Positions 9,504 through 17,427 of a stretch of DNA of 64,000 nt are shown here, piece by piece. The notes under the pieces are model-generated. The model did no database searches, was not told the DNA's origin, and worked only from the letters and a program-made list of their open reading frames with translations. The stretch covers positions 1,341,501 through 1,405,500 of the forward strand of contig NZ_CP017704.1 in NCBI RefSeq assembly GCF_002243645.1, read 5' to 3'. Origin of the DNA: Peribacillus simplex NBRC 15720 = DSM 1321 (GTDB lineage Bacteria; Bacillota; Bacilli; Bacillales; DSM-1321). The translations under genes were made by a program, and so were the position numbers. Position 1 is the stretch's first letter, and every line of letters begins with the position of its first letter.

Positions 9504-10685
9504 TCAACGGCGCATAACCGGCTTTTTACCATATGTAACAAAACGCCATATATATTCAACCGGTCCGTATTTAAACAGCCCCATCCACAATAAGGAAAGC
9601 AGAATTTGCAGGCAAAACAGGGCTATTAAGAAAACAAAACCTGTCGTATAAGAGACTGATCCATATAAACCAAGACCATATGAATAAAAAATGGCCGTAC
9701 ATACCATCGATTGGAACAAGTAATTGCTCATCGACATCCTTCCGATATACGAAAACGGGTGTAAAAGGCGGGAAGCCCCTGCCTGCTCCGCCAAAAGCGC
9801 GATTGCCGTGATATAAAAAATCGTAAGTAACGGTCCTCCCAAATAATCCTGCACGAATATCGTACCAAAATGGTATACCGTCACATATGGCAGTATCTTA
9901 ATTGACATGCCCAACAGCAAGCTTACAATCGATATCGCTTTCAATTGTCGTTTATATTGAGTTGTTTTTTTGAGAAAGCCTTGTTTTGCAACCCCTGCTC
10001 CAATTAAAAAAAACGGAAAAATCGATAAAAAAAGGATAATGGCATTAAAAGGGTTGTTCACCATATACCAATCTAGTGCCCTTTGACTCATTATTTCCGT
10101 AAATGTACCAGATTGATAAACTTCCAAAGACTGTTTCATCATCGCCGAATCAGTCGTAATTGCCATCCCTTCCCTATCAAAAATGCCCATTATAAGAAAT
10201 AGTGAACCCAATATCGCAAAAGGCAGGACATAACAAACCGAGCCTAGCAGAATTAAATTCCTGCCCTTCATCTTATAAAAAAATAAAAAGGCAAAGCCAA
10301 ATACAGCATAATTAATGAGGATGTCCCCATGCCAGATGAAAAAGGCATGAATGCACCCAAGTATCAGCAGGAAACTTAGCCTTTTAATATATAGTAAAGG
10401 AAATGAAATACCCTTTTCTTCACTCCTTACAGCTAGTATGATTGCCCCGAAACCGAACAGAAAGGCAAATAACGGATAAAAGCTGGCCTGTGCGACAATA
10501 TCACTGAATCTGTACAAAATCCTGTCCCATCCTCCGGACCACCGCTCGGCACCATCTATGTACAAGAGTGGAGAGTGGAAAGAAGGCATATTCACTAAAA
10601 AAATCCCTAAAATGGCTAATCCACGTAAAATGTCGATGCTTACGATCCGTTTACTTTCCTGCAATGGAACCATCGTGCCCTTCAT
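9504..10685 (-). CDS. DUF418 / YeiB-like multi-pass membrane protein
   Basis: About 393 residues with roughly ten hydrophobic segments. The N-terminal SIDILRGLAILGIFLVNM is the characteristic start of DUF418/DUF1624-type (heparan-alpha-glucosaminide acetyltransferase-like) proteins, and the C-terminal part carries the DUF418 signature region GRMSMSNYLFQS and GPVEYIWR. Biochemical role unknown; proteins of this family are proposed membrane transporters or acyltransferases. The second Met is taken as start because AGAGGG lies 7 nt before it. It is 40 bp downstream of the MFS gene on the same strand, so the two may share an mRNA. Not part of the B. subtilis order here. Confidence 0.85.
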   Translation of the reverse strand: MKGTMVPLQESKRIVSIDILRGLAILGIFLVNMPSFHSPLLYIDGAERWSGGWDRILYRFSDIVAQASFYPLFAFLFGFGAIILAVRSEEKGISFPLLYIKRLSFLLILGCIHAFFIWHGDILINYAVFGFAFLFFYKMKGRNLILLGSVCYVLPFAILGSLFLIMGIFDREGMAITTDSAMMKQSLEVYQSGTFTEIMSQRALDWYMVNNPFNAIILFLSIFPFFLIGAGVAKQGFLKKTTQYKRQLKAISIVSLLLGMSIKILPYVTVYHFGTIFVQDYLGGPLLTIFYITAIALLAEQAGASRLLHPFSYIGRMSMSNYLFQSMVCTAIFYSYGLGLYGSVSYTTGFVFLIALFCLQILLSLLWMGLFKYGPVEYIWRFVTYGKKPVMRR

Positions 10686-10725
10686 AGGTAGACCCTCTTT
10701 CATCCATACAGATTTAACATCATTT

Positions 10726-12000
10726 CTATAACTCCATTACATCATCTTTAACCTTCGTGACCGCTTTTTGCTTTTTTATCAATATGACAAACAAGCTGCC
10801 CAATAAGCAAAAGATTCCTGCAAGGAAGAATGCCCATGTATAGGAGTTGAATATTTTGAAGATAAGCCCTCCACCGTACGCCGCCACTGCTGCACCCACC
10901 TGATGGGCCGCGAATATCCAACCGTATACAATCCCGCTTTTCTCCATGCCAAAGATTTGCCTTGAAATGCTTATGGTAGGAGGAACAGTGGCTATCCAAT
11001 CCAGGCCATAAAAAACGGAGAATATGATCAATAGACCGATTGAGCCTTCATTAAGAGCAAAAGGAAGTAATACGAGGGAAGCACCCCTCAGAGCGTAATA
11101 CCAAAACAACAGCCAACGGTTATCAAAACGATCTGATAACCACCCGGATACAGTCGTACCAATCAAATCAAAGATTCCCATGAAAGATAGCAGTGATGCT
11201 GCCGTCACGACCGGTAAACCAAAACTAATGCAGTAAGAAATGAAATGTGTGCCAATCAACCCGCTCGTTGAAAGTCCGCATATAAAAAAGCTTCCTGCCA
11301 ATAACCAGAATTCCTTCACTCTCACTGCTTCAATCAACGACTGAAAAGCCATGGCGATGGGGTTCTTTTTTTGGACTGTAACAGCCCCCTGACTTTCCTC
11401 TTCTAATCCATATGGAAGAGTGCCTACTTCCTTCGGATTGTTTTTCATGAATAAAAGGATGATTGCCAGCATGATCAAGCTAAGTACCAAAATTAATCCA
11501 ATCGCCCATCTCCACGAGTAATTCTCAATGATGATAGCTAAAACCGGAAGTAAAATGAGCTGACCTGTGGCCGTACTTGCCGTTAGTATCCCGACCGCCA
11601 GCCCCCGCCTTTTCTCGAACCAACGATTTGCCACATATGGGCTCAATACCGTTAAAAACACTCCAGAGCCCAATCCAATGATAATTCCCCAAATTAGAAT
11701 GAGCTGCCACTCATGCTCCATGAAAAAAGTGAGGAAAACCCCTGCCAATAAAGTGGACATGGCCAATACCATCATTTTCTTTAATCCAAGCACTTCAATT
11801 AGAGCGGCCATGAATGGACCCGATAATCCATAAAGAAAAAGACTTATGGCGAAGGCTAAAGAAATGACGGACCGGTCCCACCCAAACTCATTTTCAAATG
11901 GTACGATGAATACTCCCGATGATGACCTAACGATTCCGGCTACAATAATCGAGAAGAATGTTATGATTAAAATAACCCAGCTATAATGAATACGTTTCAA
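10726..12000 (-). CDS. MFS transporter, monocarboxylate-porter-like
   Basis: 424-residue, 12-helix major facilitator carrier. Start placed at the TTG at 11998-12000 (KRIHYSWVILI...), because GGGGGAG lies six bases before it; a longer reading from 12096 adds a polar leader with no ribosome binding site. The long loop after helix 6 (KNNPKEVGTLPYG) and the helix 1 motif RSSSGVFIVPFENEFGW resemble monocarboxylate/oxalate-formate porters and B. subtilis YbfB-like carriers. The substrate is unknown. The neighbouring acyl-CoA ligase hints at a carboxylate, which is inference only. Confidence 0.85.
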   Translation of the reverse strand: MKRIHYSWVILIITFFSIIVAGIVRSSSGVFIVPFENEFGWDRSVISLAFAISLFLYGLSGPFMAALIEVLGLKKMMVLAMSTLLAGVFLTFFMEHEWQLILIWGIIIGLGSGVFLTVLSPYVANRWFEKRRGLAVGILTASTATGQLILLPVLAIIIENYSWRWAIGLILVLSLIMLAIILLFMKNNPKEVGTLPYGLEEESQGAVTVQKKNPIAMAFQSLIEAVRVKEFWLLAGSFFICGLSTSGLIGTHFISYCISFGLPVVTAASLLSFMGIFDLIGTTVSGWLSDRFDNRWLLFWYYALRGASLVLLPFALNEGSIGLLIIFSVFYGLDWIATVPPTISISRQIFGMEKSGIVYGWIFAAHQVGAAVAAYGGGLIFKIFNSYTWAFFLAGIFCLLGSLFVILIKKQKAVTKVKDDVMEL

Positions 12001-12183
12001 TGCTCTCCCCCACAATCCAAAACTCTTAGAATCAACATGATGAAAAAGAAAAATTATAATAATTTGAAATATTTTATAATAGTAACACTTTATCATTAAA
12101 CTGGAAGCTTTTTATCGAAACAAATTTCAATGCTCTTGAATGACCATCCCTTATCCACAATGGAATGAGTTACTATGGCTTAT

Positions 12184-12276
12184 TTACGAATGGAAACATA
12201 TCAGTGTCCCCTCAATTTTCATTTCATCAGGATCGATATCTTCATAGCTTAATATGAAACCGAATTTAAAGGGCAA
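12184..12276 (-). other. Possible tiny ORF or gene remnant (30 codons)
   Basis: A TTG-initiated 30-codon frame (MPFKFGFILSYED... ending LICFHS) lies between the acyl-CoA ligase terminator and the MFS start. Its composition looks protein-like, but there is no ribosome binding site. It could be the tail of a decayed gene. The rest of 12001-12319 shows nothing else except the terminator at its edge. Confidence 0.15.
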
Positions 12277-12280
12277 ACAG

Positions 12281-12311
12281 AAAAAAACGCTGATCATTTC
12301 TGAACAGCGTT
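12281..12311 (-). terminator. Terminator of the acyl-CoA ligase gene
   Basis: AACGCTG (12286-12292) pairs with CAGCGTT (12305-12311); on the minus strand the stem is followed by a T-run, directly after the ligase stop codon. Confidence 0.75.
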
Positions 12312-12319
12312 AGCGAGCA

Positions 12320-13912
12320 TCAATTAACGAATCTGCCTGTTTTCCCCTTAGATTCCCAGTAATCATTACGGAGATGGATTTTTTGTATTTTCCCCGATGC
12401 CGTCTTAGGAAGCTCCCCGACAAACGACACACTGGTAACTGATTTGAAATGAGCTAATTTTTCACGTGTAAAGATCTTTATATCATCCTCCGTTAATTCC
12501 ACACCCGGTTTTGGCACAATGAAGGCATGCGGCGTCTCTCCCCACTTTTCATGTGGAACGGCAATGACTGCCGCTTCAAGAATGTCCGGATGTTCGTAGA
12601 GTATTCCTTCCACTTCTATGGAAGAGATATTTTCTCCGCCACTAATGATTATATCCTTTTTGCGGTCAACGATATCAACATTACCATTTTCATCGATTGT
12701 GGCCATATCCCCAGTATGCAGCCATCCATTTATCAGTGTCTGGCTGGTCGCTTCTTCATTTTTCCAATAACCTAACATCACTCCATGACTGCGGACGATG
12801 AGCTCCCCGATATCCACGCCATCATGGGCAACTTCCTCACCATTGTCATGGATAACCTTTACCTCACTGCCTATGATGGGATATCCGGCTTTCGCCTTCA
12901 TTCTGTATTTTTCTTTTTCCGAAAGATCTTCGAATTCAGAACGAATCAGCGATATCAGACTAACAGGTGTTGATTCAGTCATTCCGTAAATTTGAATGAA
13001 TTCCCAGCCTAACTCTTTTTCCACCCTTGTAACGAATGCAGGAGGCGGTGCGGAACCCGCAACAACGATTCGGATATCCTGCTCGATATTCGGAACATTC
13101 CGTTCATAATATTGAAACAGGGAATTCAGAACCGTTGGTGCCATGTGCATTATGGAAACCTTATGCTTTTGCAGTGCATCAAATATCCTTTCGGGGCTGG
13201 TTTTCCTCAAACAAACTTGAGTGGCACCATTTGCCGTATAATAAAATGGGGCACCCCACCCATTCACGTGGAACATCGGCAGTACATGCAAATATGTATC
13301 GCGGTCATTGACCCTGAAATGATGCATCGCACCTAGGGCATGTAAATAGTTGTTGCGGTGAGTCAGCATCACTCCTTTGGGATTTCCTGTGGTCCCGCTC
13401 GTATAAAGGAGGCTCGAAACATCATTTTCATCCACTGACTCCCGGTTAAAGCTCATGTTATCATAACGTTCCAGCCAACGGTTGTAATCGGTTTCATTTA
13501 TCTCTTCATCTTTATAATGAACGATTATGTGCTCCACTGATTCAAGTTCATCCTTGACAGGGGAAATTAGATGATACAATTCCTGATCTACGAAAAGGAC
13601 CTTTGACTCGCTATGGTTCAAAATGAATACATAATCGGCAGGCTTCAAGCGGATATTCAATGGAACGATTACGGCCCCAAGTTGAAATACCCCATAAAAA
13701 CCTTCAAGCATTTCAACTGAGTTAGGTGCCAAATATGCCACCCTATCACCCTTTTTGACTCCAAGATCCCTTAAACCATTTGAAAGCTGGTTTACACGGC
13801 CGTTCAACTCTGAGTAGGTTAATACCTTGTCATCTCCAATGATGGCTTTCTTATTGCCATATAGTAAGGCTGCTCGATCTAAGAAATGCGATAATACTAA
13901 TGGTACGTTCAT
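12320..13912 (-). CDS. Acyl-CoA synthetase (AMP-forming), long/medium-chain type
   Basis: 530-residue member of the ANL adenylating family; activates a carboxylic acid with ATP and then CoA. Seen: the P-loop-like LLYTSGTTGNPKGVMLTHRN, the adenylate-binding YGMTEST, GWLHTGDMA, the hinge DRKKDIIISGGENISS, and the C-terminal Lys motif PKTASGKIQK. The start is ATG after AAGAGGTGAAGAA. Residue pattern and length suit medium/long-chain fatty acyl-CoA synthetases of the AlkK/FadD3-like branch; substrate not assignable. It is a second ligase beside lcfB in this window and lacks the FadR box seen at lcfB. A perfect palindrome lies about 70 bp upstream. Confidence 0.85.
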   Translation of the reverse strand: MNVPLVLSHFLDRAALLYGNKKAIIGDDKVLTYSELNGRVNQLSNGLRDLGVKKGDRVAYLAPNSVEMLEGFYGVFQLGAVIVPLNIRLKPADYVFILNHSESKVLFVDQELYHLISPVKDELESVEHIIVHYKDEEINETDYNRWLERYDNMSFNRESVDENDVSSLLYTSGTTGNPKGVMLTHRNNYLHALGAMHHFRVNDRDTYLHVLPMFHVNGWGAPFYYTANGATQVCLRKTSPERIFDALQKHKVSIMHMAPTVLNSLFQYYERNVPNIEQDIRIVVAGSAPPPAFVTRVEKELGWEFIQIYGMTESTPVSLISLIRSEFEDLSEKEKYRMKAKAGYPIIGSEVKVIHDNGEEVAHDGVDIGELIVRSHGVMLGYWKNEEATSQTLINGWLHTGDMATIDENGNVDIVDRKKDIIISGGENISSIEVEGILYEHPDILEAAVIAVPHEKWGETPHAFIVPKPGVELTEDDIKIFTREKLAHFKSVTSVSFVGELPKTASGKIQKIHLRNDYWESKGKTGRFVN

Positions 13913-13981
13913 TTCTTCACCTCTTATTTTATTTGAAAATTCTGAATTAGAATTATATTACCATATTTCAACAATACCCAC

Positions 13982-13999
13982 CATTGTTATATAACAATG
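13982..13999. promoter_or_regulatory. 18-bp perfect palindrome, candidate operator
   Basis: CATTGTTATATAACAATG lies between the divergent acyl-CoA ligase and gerPA. It is just upstream of a TATAAT (minus strand, about 13952) likely to serve the ligase. The size and symmetry resemble a TetR- or MarR-type operator; the regulator is unknown. Confidence 0.4.
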
Positions 14000-14019
14000 T
14001 ATTGGATAGGCAGATGAAT

Positions 14020-14047
14020 CACATCAATCAAGAGTCAACATACAATA
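14020..14047 (+). promoter_or_regulatory. Sigma-K-like promoter of the gerP operon
   Basis: CATACAATA (14039-14047) fits the sigma-K -10 pattern CATANNNTA, with a CACA (14020-14023) -35 element 15 nt upstream. It lies about 75 bp before gerPA. Late mother-cell expression of gerP is established in B. subtilis. Confidence 0.5.
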
Positions 14048-14124
14048 CATTGAAACTCCCTTCAATGATAGGCTCATGGCCTGAGATTCAAGGGGAAAAA
14101 CAGAATGAAAAAAGGGTGATTTTC

Positions 14125-14346
14125 TTGCCGGCCATCGTAGGAATCGTTCAAGTCATCAACGTCGGTAGCAGTGGAATTGTCCATATTGGTGACGTCTTTA
14201 AAATTAGTCCATATTCCACTTCAAAAACGTTTGCAGGTGCTGGCTCGTTTAATACGGGTGAATCCATATCCCTTTATAATGCCTATAGCACCACAAATAC
14301 AAATGATACAGATGGTATTGATCAGCCACTGGTCTTAAATCTCTAA
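14125..14346 (+). CDS. gerPA: Spore germination protein GerPA
   Basis: 73-residue GerPA/GerPF-family protein of the spore, needed in Bacillus for germinants to pass the coat/outer layers. Start at TTG 14125 (PAIVGIVQVINVGSSG), with AAAGGGTGAT upstream; longer in-frame readings to an ATG at 13984 would include the promoter region and lengthen the protein far beyond the family. Family features: HIGDVF, YSTSKTFAGAGSFNTG and the terminal GIDQPLVLN. First gene of a tight six-gene operon. Confidence 0.9.
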   Translation: MPAIVGIVQVINVGSSGIVHIGDVFKISPYSTSKTFAGAGSFNTGESISLYNAYSTTNTNDTDGIDQPLVLNL

Positions 14347-14368
14347 TGTTTTTAAGAAAGGAGTCAGC

Positions 14369-14575
14369 ATGATCTTCAATATTCACCAGACCATACAAAT
14401 CAATATGATAAAAATTGAAAGCATCGCCAATTCATCCGTTTTTCAAATAGGAAGTGCCGGGGTTATTAAACCATATTCCACATTAGCCAATACCGGAGGA
14501 TACACTGAGCCTGCTCCACAAATTGAAGCTGATGTAACCCCATTAACTAGTTTCGTCCCATTTACCCCCTCCTAG
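14369..14575 (+). CDS. gerPB: Spore germination protein GerPB
   Basis: 68-residue protein; IHQTIQINMIKIESIANSSVF and QIGSAGVIKPYS resemble GerPB, somewhat shorter than the B. subtilis protein. ATG after AAGAAAGGAGTCAGC, 22 bp after gerPA. Role known only through operon mutants: permeability of the spore coat to germinants. Confidence 0.88.
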   Translation: MIFNIHQTIQINMIKIESIANSSVFQIGSAGVIKPYSTLANTGGYTEPAPQIEADVTPLTSFVPFTPS

Positions 14576-14658
14576 TTCATAGGCATTCACCTACATCCTA
14601 CTTTTTCATATACTGTCATATATGAAATTAACTTATTGTGAAGGTGAGGTGTTGAATC

Positions 14659-15270
14659 GTGAATCAGGATCTATATTCATATTCCATACAAATGCAGCGT
14701 TTTCTTGAAGCCCAGGATAAACGGATCATGAAACTTGAACACGAACTCAAACGCCTGACAGATGAACTTGCTGAGCTGAAAAATAAACCGCCAATCCATG
14801 TAGATAAAATTGAATATAAATTCGATCAGTTAAAAGTCGAATCCTTAGATGGAACATTGAATATCGGTTTAAATCCAACTGACCTTAACAACATTGATGA
14901 ATTTGCCGTCAACAACCAACCCGTTCCACCTGCACCTAACCTATTTCCAGGGAGGGAAATCGTCGTCCAGGAAATTTACAATGATATACTTTCAGACTTG
15001 GAAATTATGATCAACGATGCGGAAAACCAGCTGAAAATATCATTGGAACCCTCTTATCATGACTTCATAAAGCAGGACGTCGAACGCCAGCTTCATCAAC
15101 GGATCAATATGTATTTCGATAATCTTTCTTACGCCGAACGTGCACCGCAGCAAAGGGATAATATCAAGGAAAAGGTCCGGGAAAAGGTGAAATCCGATAT
15201 TCAAACTGCATTATTTCAATTCATTACCCATTCACAAGCCGAGACAGGAGGAAATCCAAATGGAGTTTAA
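14659..15270 (+). CDS. gerPC: Spore germination protein GerPC
   Basis: 203 residues, the largest GerP protein, with an N-terminal coiled coil (about 15-50, EAQDKRIMKLEHELKRLTDE) and an acidic, soluble remainder. GTG start at 14659 after AAGGTGAGGTG. Its stop overlaps gerPD by 11 bp, which indicates translational coupling. Confidence 0.88.
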   Translation: MNQDLYSYSIQMQRFLEAQDKRIMKLEHELKRLTDELAELKNKPPIHVDKIEYKFDQLKVESLDGTLNIGLNPTDLNNIDEFAVNNQPVPPAPNLFPGREIVVQEIYNDILSDLEIMINDAENQLKISLEPSYHDFIKQDVERQLHQRINMYFDNLSYAERAPQQRDNIKEKVREKVKSDIQTALFQFITHSQAETGGNPNGV

Positions 15271-15439
15271 TGTAACCAATCACCAGCTTTGCGTAGGAGA
15301 TATTAAAATTACCGGTGTAGCGAGCTCTGCTTTATTTCTCATAGGGGATGTACAAACGGTCCAACTATCCTCAGCATTCGATACCCCGCCGGAATCCCTT
15401 ATCATCGGGCCATTCGTGCCGCTTTCTCCAGAAGGATAA
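15260..15439 (+). CDS. gerPD: Spore germination protein GerPD
   Basis: 59 residues read directly from the DNA (begins MEFNVTNHQLCVGDIKITGV, ends GPFVPLSPEG). ATG at 15260 lies inside the end of gerPC with AGGAGG just upstream. SSALFLIGDVQ shares the small beta-rich pattern of GerPB and GerPD. It completes the operon order PA-PF. Confidence 0.88.
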   Translation: MEFNVTNHQLCVGDIKITGVASSALFLIGDVQTVQLSSAFDTPPESLIIGPFVPLSPEG

Positions 15440-15444
15440 ATAAC

Positions 15445-15837
15445 ATGTTTTCTAGAATATCAAAAGTAAAATCTTTATTATCCGACACGGTATCATTCAG
15501 CTCCACCCTGCAAATCGGGGATACTTCATATATTGACGGAAATGCCCTGGCTTTAGCGATTCAAAAGAAAAGTGAAACTTTCCATTCAGTGGATATTCAT
15601 TTCGAAGACTATGACATTTTTAAAAAACCATTTTATATCCCGAGATTGAATGAACCCGTCATATCAAGATTTTCAAACCCGAATCCCTTCATACGGGTCG
15701 GCAATATCAATATAATCGGGATATCATCCTCATCTGTGGTTGGTGTGGGGAACGTAGGCCATGCACGTATGGAATCAAGAGTGAAACATATTCGGGAGGT
15801 TCCTAAAGAAATCGAAGAGACACCAATAGTGGATTAA
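15445..15837 (+). CDS. gerPE: Spore germination protein GerPE
   Basis: 130 residues; starts MFSRISKVKSLLSDTVSFSS with LQIGDT as in GerPE, and a C-terminal basic/acidic tail. ATG five bases after the gerPD stop, with AGAAGGAT as ribosome binding site. Soluble spore protein with no catalytic motif. Confidence 0.88.
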   Translation: MFSRISKVKSLLSDTVSFSSTLQIGDTSYIDGNALALAIQKKSETFHSVDIHFEDYDIFKKPFYIPRLNEPVISRFSNPNPFIRVGNINIIGISSSSVVGVGNVGHARMESRVKHIREVPKEIEETPIVD

Positions 15838-15873
15838 ACCAACAACACTTAAACTTTTAAAGGAGGGGTTCAT

Positions 15874-16092
15874 ATGCCCGCCATTATCGGCCCAGTTCAA
15901 ATATTTAATGTCGCGGAAGGAAACCTGTTATTCGGTGATTGCGCCGTCATTTCCCCTAAGTCTTCCTCCAAATCGGTTTCCGGATCCGGTTCAGGGAACA
16001 CAGCTGCAATCGTGTTTACGGCCAATGGCCTGAATGGAAGCAATGTCCTTGATATCAATGGGATCGACCAGCCCATTACAGGGAATAATTAG
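15874..16092 (+). CDS. gerPF: Spore germination protein GerPF
   Basis: 72 residues beginning MPAIIGPVQIFNVAEGN, with PKSSSKSVSGSGSGNT and a terminal GIDQPITGNN; paralogous to GerPA at the other end of the operon. Strong AAAGGAGGGG upstream. Last gene, followed by a terminator. Confidence 0.92.
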   Translation: MPAIIGPVQIFNVAEGNLLFGDCAVISPKSSSKSVSGSGSGNTAAIVFTANGLNGSNVLDINGIDQPITGNN

Positions 16093-16096
16093 AAAT

Positions 16097-16126
16097 AAAA
16101 AGCCTCCCATCTCCAGGGAGGCTTTT
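16097..16126. terminator. Bidirectional terminator, gerPF / trpB
   Basis: AAAAGCCTCCC and GGGAGGCTTTT around a 7-nt loop between convergent stop codons. Confidence 0.85.
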
Positions 16127-16135
16127 AAATTCGGC

Positions 16136-17299
16136 CTATTTTTCTAACATGTTAAATACTTGCTCAACATCTTTGTCTCCCCTGCCTGATAAATTAATGA
16201 TCAGTATATCATCTCTTGTTAACTCTTTTGCGAGCTTCATGGCGTGAGCTAGAGCATGTGAGCTTTCGAGAGCTGGAATGATTCCCTCTATTTTGGATAA
16301 TACCTGAAAAGCCTCAAGAGCTTCTTCCCCTTTTACCGTCACATACTCCGCTCGTCCGCTATCTTTTAAAAAACTATGCTCGGGTCCCACGCTTGGGTAA
16401 TCCAAACCGGCGGCTATGGAAAATGTCGGTTTTGGTTCCCCTTGTTCGTCCACTAACGTCAAACTTTTGAATCCGTGCAATACTGCCGGTACCCCTTGCG
16501 AAATACTTGGGGCTTCAATTGGCTCTACACCAATTAAACGGACATTTTCTTCATCGATATAATGAGCAAAAGCACCAATCGCATTACTTCCCCCTCCTGC
16601 ACAAGCAATGATGGCAGTTGGCAGTTTTCCTTCCTTTTCAAGGATCTGGCGCTTTGATTCTTCACTTATGATTGATTGGAAATGCTTAACGATCGTTGGA
16701 AATGGGTGTGGTCCTACTGCTGAACCAAGCAAGTAAAAAGTATTTTCATAGTTTTGCACCAAATCATTCAATGCCTCATCAACGGCATCCTTCAATCGCC
16801 CCTGTCCCTTTTCGACCGCTACGACTTTTGCCCCCAACAATTCCATCCGAAAGACATTCAATGCCTGTCTCTCCGTATCCAGCTTACCCATATAGATCAC
16901 ACACTCCATGCCAAACATCGCACATGCTGTCGCAGTCGCCACACCATGCTGTCCAGCTCCAGTTTCTGCGATGATGCGTTTTGCACCCATACGTTTAGCG
17001 AGCAGGATTTGTCCAATCGCATTATTAATTTTGTGAGCACCTGTATGATTCAGATCTTCACGCTTCAAGTATATTTTTGCCCCGCCAACCTTTTTCGTTA
17101 AATTCTTTGCAAGTGTTAACGGGTTTTCGCGTCCGACATATTCTTTCAGATAATATTGAAACTCCTCAATGAATTCCGGGTCATCCTTATATTTCAGGAA
17201 TTCCGTTTCTAAAATATCCATAACTTCCTGTAGTTCACCCGGTACAAAACTTCCACCGAACTCACCAAAGTATCCCTTGCTCTTGATCTCACTCGTCAT
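16136..17299 (-). CDS. trpB: Tryptophan synthase beta chain, stand-alone
   Basis: 387-residue PLP enzyme joining indole (or an analogue) and serine to make tryptophan. The PLP lysine lies in [13 protein letters not shown], the substrate-entry loop is [12 protein letters not shown], and the phosphate-binding [10 protein letters not shown] is intact. This is the TrpB1 type by sequence and length. Start at [16 protein letters not shown], with AAAGGAG 11 nt upstream; the unusually long spacing is filled by GAG triplets (see the TRAP entry). No trpA or other trp genes lie beside it, and the gene is not in this place in B. subtilis. It may be a second TrpB, or the only one displaced from its operon. 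Confidence 0.92.
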   Translation of the reverse strand: MTSEIKSKGYFGEFGGSFVPGELQEVMDILETEFLKYKDDPEFIEEFQYYLKEYVGRENPLTLAKNLTKKVGGAKIYLKREDLNHTGAHKINNAIGQILLAKRMGAKRIIAETGAGQHGVATATACAMFGMECVIYMGKLDTERQALNVFRMELLGAKVVAVEKGQGRLKDAVDEALNDLVQNYENTFYLLGSAVGPHPFPTIVKHFQSIISEESKRQILEKEGKLPTAIIACAGGGSNAIGAFAHYIDEENVRLIGVEPIEAPSISQGVPAVLHGFKSLTLVDEQGEPKPTFSIAAGLDYPSVGPEHSFLKDSGRAEYVTVKGEEALEAFQVLSKIEGIIPALESSHALAHAMKLAKELTRDDILIINLSGRGDKDVEQVFNMLEK

Positions 17300-17339
17300 A
17301 CTCTTCTCTACTCCTTTAAAAAGGTATTTTTCTCCACTA
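17280..17339 (-). promoter_or_regulatory. Candidate TRAP (MtrB) binding triplets over the trpB start
   Basis: On the minus strand: TAG-N2-GAG (17339-17332), then GAG-N2-GAG-N2-GAG (17313-17301) covering the ribosome binding site, the ATG, then GAG-N1-GAG-N5-GAG (17294-17280). TRAP binds (G/U)AG repeats, usually 2-3 nt apart; some B. subtilis sites overlapping a ribosome binding site have irregular spacing. Binding here is inferred. Confidence 0.4.
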
Positions 17340-17387
17340 GTATATAGTAAGCATTTATACTTTTTCAAACTATTCTGTTTATTTAAT

Positions 17388-17419
17388 CAAAAAGAGCATC
17401 CCACATCAATGGGACACTC
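17388..17419 (-). terminator. Terminator of addBA
   Basis: Minus strand GAGTGTCCCA-TTGATG-TGGGATGCTC followed by TTTTTG, just after the addA stop codon. Confidence 0.7.
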
Positions 17420-17427
17420 CTTCTCTC

